Assembly (NCBI GenBank): GCA_964369955.1
Contig: CAYJFQ010000021.1
Span: 1-9,881 of the forward strand
DNA from: CAYJFQ01 sp964369955
GTDB lineage: Bacteria; Bacillota_I; Bacilli_A; Erysipelotrichales; Erysipelotrichaceae
Direction of reading: 5' to 3'
DNA length: 9,881 nt
Shown here: positions 5,510 through 9,881 of the stretch, piece by piece
Layout: each line of letters starts with the position of its first letter
Position numbering within the stretch: position 1 is the stretch's first letter
Notes under the pieces: model-generated
The model's database searches: none
Told to the model about the DNA's origin: nothing
Seen by the model: only the letters and a program-made list of their open reading frames with translations
Position numbers and translations under genes: made by a program

Positions 5510-6238
5510 CTATCTTATTTTATTTAACAATTCAACTAATTGCTCTTCAGACAAGTGGTCATAGGCATTCTTTTCTTTTAAATAGCTATATGAGACTTCT
5601 CCGTTAGTATCTAGTGAGAATGAAGTTGTTCTTAAAGAACCATGAAATTGATTAAGACCAGTTTTTTCAGCCAAATCTAAGATATTGCTCGTTAGAATTC
5701 CACCGCCTGCTAATATTTCAATTTTTTCTCCATATTTTTTATTTAAGAGTTTTAAAGTATCAATTCCAGCTGGAACATCATACCCTAACCCACTAGTTAG
5801 TACTCTATCTACTCCACAACTAATTAATTCTTCAATAGACACAAATGCATCTTCAACTAAATCAAAAGCACGATGAAAAACTAGTTCTTTGTCTTTACAC
5901 CAAGTTTTTACTTCTTTTAGCATATTGATATCAATAGTTGCATCTTTATTGACACAACCAAAAACATAACCATCTACATATGGGTAAAGAGCTTCCGCAT
6001 CTTCCTTCATAACTTCTAGCTCTTCTTTAGAGTAAATAAATCCACCTGCTCTTGGCCTTAACATTGCAATAACTTTCCCACTATATAGCTCTCTTGTTTT
6101 TTTAGCTAAGCCTATTGAAGGAGTTAAGCCTCCAATAGCTAAAGCTAAATTAAGTTCAATTCTTTCAACTCCATGCTTTTCGCACAAAATAATATCTTCA
6201 ATATTTCCGCAAGCAACTTCAAATAATAATTTATCCAT
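5510..6238 (-). CDS. cutC: CutC-family protein (copper homeostasis protein CutC-like)
   Basis: A 242-residue cytosolic TIM-barrel protein of the CutC family (COG3142). Family blocks in order are RIELN (26-30), GGLTPS (36-41), MLRPRAGGFIYS (59-70), VFG (92-94), FHRAFD (121-126), RVLTSG (145-150), LAGGG (176-180) and FHGS (198-201). Length is normal. CutC was named for copper tolerance in E. coli, but that role and its biochemistry are disputed, so the name is a family label. The ATG overlaps the end of tyrS by 8 bases (ATGGATAA), with GTGGTGA just upstream as ribosome binding site. It is the second gene behind the tyrosine T-box. Confidence 0.93.
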   Translation of the reverse strand: MDKLLFEVACGNIEDIILCEKHGVERIELNLALAIGGLTPSIGLAKKTRELYSGKVIAMLRPRAGGFIYSKEELEVMKEDAEALYPYVDGYVFGCVNKDATIDINMLKEVKTWCKDKELVFHRAFDLVEDAFVSIEELISCGVDRVLTSGLGYDVPAGIDTLKLLNKKYGEKIEILAGGGILTSNILDLAEKTGLNQFHGSLRTTSFSLDTNGEVSYSYLKEKNAYDHLSEEQLVELLNKIR

Positions 6239-7475
6239 GTTTCACCACAAAATAATTCTTTTTACCCTTTCTAATTATTGAATACTCATTATATAGAGCA
6301 TTCCCCTTAACAACATTGTACTCTAAATCAGTTAATTTTGTACCATTTAAAGAAATACTACCATTTGTTAAAAACTCTCTTGCTTCTCTTTTACTTTTTG
6401 CAATTGTACTTTCAACAAGTAAATCAACAATATTCATATCCTCGATTACTTCAAACTGTTTCATTCCTTTTAAGGCAATAACCAACTCATCTTTTGACAG
6501 TCCAGTAAAATCTCCACCGAATAAAGTTTCACTAATCTTCATAGCAGTAGCTAAACCTTCTTCACCATGAGCTAAAACAGTTAAATCTTTGGCTAATGCT
6601 TTTTGAGCTTCTCTTAAATGAGGATTTTCATTCACCGCAACCTCTAATATATCAATTTCAGTTTTTTCTAAGAATGATAATCGTTTTAAATAGTCAATAA
6701 CATCTGTATCTGGAGTATTTAACCAAAATTGGTAAAATTCATATGCATTTGTACGTTTAGGATCTAACCAAATATTACTTCCTTCACTCTTACCAAATTT
6801 ACCACCATCACTTCTAGTAATAAGTGGTGAAGTAATACCATAAACCTTTGCTTTATCTCCCACAACTTTTCTTATTAGTTCACTACCACTAGTTAAATTA
6901 CCCCATTGATCAGAGCCACCAATTTGAACTTCACAATTATACTCACGATATAAATGTAACCAGTCAATAGATTGAAGAATAGTATATGAAAACTCTGTAA
7001 AAGAAATACCCTTCTCTAATCTACTAGCTACAATATCTTTATTAATCATATACGATACATTAAAATACTTGCCATAATCGCGTAAGAAATCAATAACATT
7101 TAACTTACTAATCCAATTATAATTATTTACTAGAGTAGCTCCATCATTAAAGTCGATAAATCTTTTAAATTGTTCCTCTAAACATTTAACATTGTGAGCA
7201 ATCTCGTCACTAGTTAATAATTTTCTTTCAGTGGTTGGACGAGGATCACCAATCATTCCTGTTGCACCGCCGCACAAAACAAGTGGACGATGCCCTGCAT
7301 TTTGATATCTTTTTAATAGGATAATCTGTTGCAAATGACCGACATGCATTGAATCTGCAGTAGGGTCAAACCCACAATATATTGTTACTGGTGTCTTAAG
7401 TCTTTCTTGTAACCCTTCTAAATCTGTAACATCTTTAACTAAGCCGCGGTACTTCAAATCTTCAAATAAATTCAT
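6231..7475 (-). CDS. tyrS: Tyrosyl-tRNA synthetase
   Basis: A 414-residue class I aminoacyl-tRNA synthetase that charges tRNA-Tyr. The ATP-binding HIGH motif appears as HVGH (44-47), and the KMSKS loop as KFGKS (226-230), the form typical of bacterial TyrS. Tyrosine-pocket residues known from the Geobacillus enzyme are visible at matching places: Y33, D77, Y164, Q168 and D171. GSDQWGN is at 187-193. The C terminus, about 345-410, looks like an S4 RNA-binding domain (SKREAREFLTNGSISLNG). The start is set by a strong AAAGGAG ribosome binding site 7-8 bases upstream. A T-box leader with a UAC specifier precedes it, so expression should rise when tRNA-Tyr is uncharged. It is complete and full length. 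Confidence 0.98.
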   Translation of the reverse strand: MNLFEDLKYRGLVKDVTDLEGLQERLKTPVTIYCGFDPTADSMHVGHLQQIILLKRYQNAGHRPLVLCGGATGMIGDPRPTTERKLLTSDEIAHNVKCLEEQFKRFIDFNDGATLVNNYNWISKLNVIDFLRDYGKYFNVSYMINKDIVASRLEKGISFTEFSYTILQSIDWLHLYREYNCEVQIGGSDQWGNLTSGSELIRKVVGDKAKVYGITSPLITRSDGGKFGKSEGSNIWLDPKRTNAYEFYQFWLNTPDTDVIDYLKRLSFLEKTEIDILEVAVNENPHLREAQKALAKDLTVLAHGEEGLATAMKISETLFGGDFTGLSKDELVIALKGMKQFEVIEDMNIVDLLVESTIAKSKREAREFLTNGSISLNGTKLTDLEYNVVKGNALYNEYSIIRKGKKNYFVVKHG

Positions 7476-7496
7476 ATATTCTCTCCTTTATAAAAT

Positions 7497-7543
7497 AAAA
7501 AAGGTGGTTTACAAGGACCGATTAATAAATCGGTTCTACCACC
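7497..7543 (-). terminator. T-box-controlled intrinsic terminator before tyrS
   Basis: An outer stem GGTGGT/ACCACC (7538-7543 with 7503-7508) and inner stem ACCGATT/AATCGGT with a 4-base loop are separated by unpaired bases and followed by six U's (7497-7502). The 5' side contains the UGGU that pairs with uncharged tRNA-Tyr, so tRNA binding and termination are mutually exclusive. Confidence 0.88.
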
Positions 7544-7679
7544 TAGTAAATTGCTTCACTTGTTAACGCCAAGTTACGATAAACTCAAAGTTGTATTCAA
7601 TTGAATGCTTTAACCATTTTCACCATCCATGGTCTCTCTATAAAAGCTACTCAATTTACTATTTCTTCTCAATATTTAT
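7497..7679 (-). promoter_or_regulatory. Tyrosine T-box riboswitch leader
   Basis: The minus-strand leader of tyrS contains T-box landmarks. Stem I has the loop-E-like AGUA and GAA flanks, and the specifier UAC (Tyr) lies at 7593-7595 in the context GAAUACAA. A GCUUU/AAAGC stem carries the upper loop. Small hairpins follow (ACUUG/CAAGU at 7558-7574 and AGUGAA-GCAA-UUUACU just after). The T-box itself, AGGUGGUAGAACCG, has UGGU at 7538-7541 to pair with the tRNA ACCA end. A terminator ends the leader. The T-box core departs somewhat from the AGGGUGGNACCGCG consensus. The base of stem I (AUAAAU with GUUUAU) appears to include the ccpA stop codon. I see no clear promoter of its own. Confidence 0.92.
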
Positions 7680-8668
7680 TTTGTTGATTCTCTTTTTGAA
7701 TAAAGATAACTTAATTCAATCTCTTTTTCATAGTCATCTTTACCACTTAACATTTTAGTGATAAGGCGCATTGATACAGCTCCTAAATCATAAGAAGGAA
7801 TTGTAAAGCTTGATAGCATCGGCCTTACCATTACATTATATTTTGTATCGGTGATACAAACAAGTTCTAAATCTTCAGGAACTCTAATCCCCTCTTCTTT
7901 AGCGGCATTCAATGCTGCTAAAGCATGTGTATCACGATAACAAATTAATAACTTGTTATTCTTATTAGTTTTAAAATAATTGCCCAAAAATTCATAAGAA
8001 GTACGATACTCACTAGTAATATCGATAAAGTTCTCAAACTTCAAACCCTTTTTATCAAATGCATCTTGAGCGCCCATATTCAACTTCTCAATTGAACGCT
8101 TATGTTTGCGATCCTCTAAAATTCCGATTTCGGTAATTCCTTTATCTAAATAGGATTCCACTAACTCCTCACAAGCTTTTTTGATATCAACTGAGACAGA
8201 GGCGATGTTATCACCACTCATTTTATTACCAATTATTACAATCGGGATATTATATTGACTCAACGTCAATAATTCATCCTTAAATAATTTATCGTTATAA
8301 ACAATTACACCATCTACATGAGACATTAAAATGTTCTCAATGATTTCACTCATCTCATGTAAGCTCTCACTAACTGTATATAAAGATACATTATACTTAT
8401 AAATACGAGCTACATTAACAAGACCATTAATAACTTGACCAGTGTAAGTAAAACTAGCCTCTGGAATAACTAAAGCAATAGTTGTCGTCTTTTGTAATGC
8501 TAATCCTTGTGCAATTGCATTTGGACGATAACCTAATTTCTTTACAGCCTGTTCTACTTTATCTTTTGTTTCACTTTTAACTAAAGAAGATCCATTAATT
8601 ACCCTTGAAACAGTTGCCAATGAGACGTCTGCTTCTTTTGCAACTTCGTATATTGTCACACGTTTCAT
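7676..8668 (-). CDS. ccpA: LacI-family regulator, CcpA-like (catabolite control)
   Basis: A 330-residue LacI/GalR repressor, probably the catabolite control protein that binds cre sites with HPr(Ser-P). The N-terminal helix-turn-helix TIYEVAKEADVSLATVSRV is at 5-23, and the hinge helix region YRPNAIAQGLA at 47-57 is close to CcpA's YRPNAVARGLA. YKYNVSL (90-96) and the segment MVRPMLSS...PSYDLGAVSMRLITK (280-305) closely follow CcpA's C-terminal subdomain, the area contacted by HPr. The protein ends in STK, as B. subtilis CcpA does. The start has AAGG 8 bases upstream and lies 15 bases after the ytxH-position gene. Context supports CcpA: a candidate cre overlaps the operon promoter, and tyrS plus ytxG-like neighbours match the Bacillus neighbourhood. 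Identity as a sugar-specific LacI paralogue is not fully excluded. Confidence 0.85.
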   Translation of the reverse strand: MKRVTIYEVAKEADVSLATVSRVINGSSLVKSETKDKVEQAVKKLGYRPNAIAQGLALQKTTTIALVIPEASFTYTGQVINGLVNVARIYKYNVSLYTVSESLHEMSEIIENILMSHVDGVIVYNDKLFKDELLTLSQYNIPIVIIGNKMSGDNIASVSVDIKKACEELVESYLDKGITEIGILEDRKHKRSIEKLNMGAQDAFDKKGLKFENFIDITSEYRTSYEFLGNYFKTNKNNKLLICYRDTHALAALNAAKEEGIRVPEDLELVCITDTKYNVMVRPMLSSFTIPSYDLGAVSMRLITKMLSGKDDYEKEIELSYLYSKRESTK

Positions 8669-8683
8669 ATATTTACCTTCTAT

Positions 8684-9241
8684 CTATTTATTCGAATCTT
8701 TATTATCATCAACTGAATCTTGAGGAACGATAATAACTTCATCATCATTTTCAATTTTCTTGTTGATATAATCCGCAGTTTTACTTAATACCTCAGCTAC
8801 TTTTTTACTACTTTTTTTTGCAATATCTTTTGATGCTTTAACTACATCAGAAGCAACCTTTTGAACTTTTTCATCTTCTACAAAATCAGTCACTGCTTTT
8901 TTTGTAGTTTCGTAAGCCTTAATAGTAACTTCTTTAGTTTTATCTACCGCATTAATAAACTTTTCATCATTTTTAATTTTATCAATTTGCTTACTACCTT
9001 CAACAATAACCTTGTCAATATTAGCTTTAGTATTATCAATTAGTTCTTGTCTACTTTCTTTATCTTTTAAAACGTCAACTTTTTCATTTACAAATTTAAC
9101 TGTTGAATCAGCTACATCTGTTAAAGCTTTCTTAACTTTATTTGCCACATCATCGGAACTTTCAGTTGACCCTTTTCCATTAACATCATCTTCTAATTTG
9201 TTAATTTCCTTGTTAACATCTTTAATTTTCTCTTTATTCAT
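8684..9241 (-). CDS. Charged helical protein at the ytxH position
   Basis: A 185-residue, highly charged Lys/Asp/Glu/Val-rich protein with almost no aromatic or hydrophobic clusters. It looks like a long amphipathic helix or coiled coil resembling LEA-type or apolipoprotein-like proteins (repeated patterns such as VKKALTDVADSTVKFV, VTIKAYETTKKAVTDFV, VVKASKDIAKKSSKKVAEVL). Its place between a DUF948-like gene and ccpA is that of ytxH in Bacillus, but I see none of the N-terminal hydrophobic Gly/Ala segment typical of YtxH. The link is therefore positional only. Function is unknown; a stress or envelope role is a guess. The start has a perfect AGGAGGTGA ribosome binding site inside the end of the upstream gene and overlaps it by 8 bases (ATGAATAA). 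Confidence 0.85.
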   Translation of the reverse strand: MNKEKIKDVNKEINKLEDDVNGKGSTESSDDVANKVKKALTDVADSTVKFVNEKVDVLKDKESRQELIDNTKANIDKVIVEGSKQIDKIKNDEKFINAVDKTKEVTIKAYETTKKAVTDFVEDEKVQKVASDVVKASKDIAKKSSKKVAEVLSKTADYINKKIENDDEVIIVPQDSVDDNKDSNK

Positions 9242-9605
9242 CTAGTGTCACCTCCTGCACTTCAACTTCTTCTTCCTTATTAAGTATCGCACTAACCCAT
9301 ACCCTTAATGAATTCACTAATTCAATTATCTTATCAACAAAATTTCTAACTGTCTTTTCACTAAAATCATAAGCTAACTCAATCCCTATTGAAATCTTAC
9401 CTAAAGTATTTAATGGTTTTTGAATTTCACTCAATGATAGATTGATATAATCAACTGTAGTCTTTGATTTATCGAGAACTTCGTTTAATTTTTTAACTGA
9501 TTCAAATAATCTAACAACTAAAATAATCAGAAACACAATTAAAACAATTAGACATAACGGTAGTATATATAATGTTATTTGGTAAATGCTCTCTAAAATA
9601 TTCAT
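9234..9605 (-). CDS. DUF948/YtxG-like single-pass membrane protein
   Basis: A 123-residue protein with one strong N-terminal transmembrane helix (about residues 9-33, LYILPLCLIVLIVFLIILVV), then a helical, coiled-coil-like region (VKKLNEVLDKSKTTVDYINLSLSEIQKPLNTL) and an acidic tail ending VTLDE. This layout fits the DUF948 family that includes B. subtilis YtxG, whose gene also lies upstream of ytxH and ccpA. Start choice: the frame can be opened at a GTG at 9614, but that GTG is part of the ribosome binding site GAGGTGA. The ATG at 9605, 5 bases later, is the real start. First gene of the operon, 13 bases from the predicted transcription start. Confidence 0.82.
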   Translation of the reverse strand: MNILESIYQITLYILPLCLIVLIVFLIILVVRLFESVKKLNEVLDKSKTTVDYINLSLSEIQKPLNTLGKISIGIELAYDFSEKTVRNFVDKIIELVNSLRVWVSAILNKEEEVEVQEVTLDE

Positions 9606-9624
9606 AATTTTCACCTCTTTACTA

Positions 9625-9653
9625 ATTTTATCATTTTATGAAAATGCTTTCAA
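9625..9653 (-). promoter_or_regulatory. Promoter of the DUF948-ytxH-position-ccpA operon
   Basis: On the minus strand TTGAAA (-35, 9648-9653) and TAAAAT (-10, 9625-9630) are exactly 17 bases apart, and the -10 is preceded by TGA (extended -10). The start would be near 9618, directly ahead of GAGGTGA. Both boxes are close to consensus, so this should be a strong promoter unless repressed through the overlapping cre-like site. Confidence 0.8.
9639..9652 (-). promoter_or_regulatory. Candidate cre operator for the CcpA-like protein
   Basis: TGAAAGCATTTTCA on the minus strand matches the cre consensus TGNAANCGNTNNCA except at one centre position (A for G). Its arms TGAAA and TTTCA are perfectly inverted. 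It overlaps five bases of the -35 box and runs into the spacer, a typical position for repression. The operon encodes the CcpA-like protein, so autoregulation is implied (inference). Confidence 0.65.
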
Positions 9654-9728
9654 TAACATTTTACATTATCTTTTCATTAAAATAACAACAAAAATACTAA
9701 AAAAATAAAGATAAATTCTCATAAGTTC

Positions 9729-9757
9729 TTTACATTTTAAATAATATATTGTAAAAT
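9729..9757 (+). promoter_or_regulatory. Promoter of tRNA-His
   Basis: On the plus strand TTTACA (9729-9734) and TAAAAT (9752-9757) are separated by 17 bases. Each differs from consensus at one position. Transcription would begin near 9764, four bases before the mature tRNA 5' end. It is the only promoter in the window facing the plus strand and is divergent from the ccpA operon promoter. Confidence 0.82.
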
Positions 9758-9767
9758 TTCTTAGCAT

Positions 9768-9845
9768 GGCGGTCGTGGTGAAGTCGGTTAACACACTAGA
9801 TTGTGGCTCTAGCATTCGCGGGTTCGAGTCCCGTCGATCGCCCCA
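9768..9845 (+). tRNA. tRNA-His (anticodon GTG)
   Basis: An extended 8-bp acceptor stem, GGCGGTCG/CGATCGCC, includes the extra G at -1 paired with C73, the hallmark of bacterial tRNA-His. The anticodon stem CTAGA/TCTAG encloses TTGTGGC (anticodon GTG). The T arm is GCGGG/CCCGT with loop TTCGAGT, and CCA is encoded. It is a single-gene transcription unit and the only plus-strand gene here. Confidence 0.97.
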
Positions 9846-9855
9846 TGTAAAATAC

Positions 9856-9881
9856 AACACACCTCAATGAGGTGTGTTTTT
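9856..9881 (+). terminator. Rho-independent terminator of tRNA-His
   Basis: A 10-bp perfect stem AACACACCTC/GAGGTGTGTT with a 3-base loop is followed by a T run that reaches the window end. It starts 10 bases after the tRNA and closes its short transcription unit. Confidence 0.92.

Noticed and set aside
5685..5876. Plus-strand open frame of 63 codons inside cutC
   Set aside because: Antisense shadow of a conserved gene; the peptide has no recognisable domain.
6316..6570. Plus-strand open frame of 84 codons inside tyrS
   Set aside because: Antisense shadow of the tyrS C-terminal coding region; low-complexity Ser/Phe-rich translation.
7660..7760. A separate promoter for the tyrS T-box in the 3' end of ccpA
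   Set aside because: The best pairing found (TTCAAA, 17 bases, AAATAT) is poor at the -10, so I do not call it.
8861..9245. Two overlapping plus-strand open frames (8861-9043 and 9012-9245) opposite the ytxH-position gene
   Set aside because: The Lys/Asp/Val-rich sense gene automatically gives Phe/Leu/Ser/Ile-rich antisense frames that mimic membrane proteins. The sense strand has the perfect ribosome binding site.
9666..9860. Open frame of 64 codons on the minus strand across tRNA-His, translating to a stretch with RDSNPRMLEPQSSVL
   Set aside because: It is the antisense of tRNA-His. This recurring peptide is a well-known false gene from reverse-strand tRNA reading.

Overview
The window comes from a low-GC, Gram-positive-type bacterium (Bacillota). 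It is very AT-rich, has AGGAGG-type ribosome binding sites, Gram-positive-style lipoproteins, a CcpA-like regulator and a tyrosine T-box riboswitch. A ytxG-like gene, a ytxH-position gene, a ccpA-like gene and tyrS lie in the same relative order as in Bacillus (recalled from memory). This points to Bacilli or a neighbouring Erysipelotrichia/Mollicutes-like lineage, but a MurJ-type lipid II flippase argues for a walled cell. The standard code is used: every Trp codon I checked is TGG. I would not name a genus. Everything is on the minus strand except tRNA-His.

Layout in plus coordinates. (1) 20-147: tRNA-Phe with its own promoter. (2) 174-2294: a tight minus-strand unit, promoter - small lipoprotein - SDR oxidoreductase - SPL-type radical SAM protein. 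(3) 2299-3175: an eight-tRNA array read as Cys-Leu(UAA)-Arg(ACG)-Pro(UGG)-Met-Ile2(CAU)-Ser(UGA)-fMet, with a promoter in front and a UUCG-loop terminator behind. It holds three different CAU-anticodon tRNAs. (4) 3266-7679: T-box(Tyr) - tyrS - cutC - lipoprotein - murJ - terminator. (5) 7676-9653: a promoter with an overlapping candidate cre operator, then a DUF948-like membrane protein, a charged helical protein and a CcpA-like regulator. The T-box leader starts at the ccpA stop codon. (6) 9729-9881: divergent tRNA-His with promoter and terminator.

How the parts work together: the CcpA-like protein probably represses its own operon through the cre-like site on its -35 box (inference). Uncharged tRNA-Tyr should let transcription continue into tyrS and, by polarity, into cutC, the lipoprotein gene and murJ. 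The lipoprotein gene also has an extended -10 promoter placed so that transcription would begin at its ATG, which could keep the lipoprotein and murJ expressed when the T-box terminates.

This is mainly a housekeeping region. I see no CRISPR array, insertion sequence, prophage, toxin-antitoxin or defence module. The most unusual details are the initiator tRNA (A29:U41 in place of the first of the three conserved G:C pairs, plus two U-U mismatches in the T stem), the predicted leaderless lipoprotein-murJ transcript, and the cre/-35 overlap.
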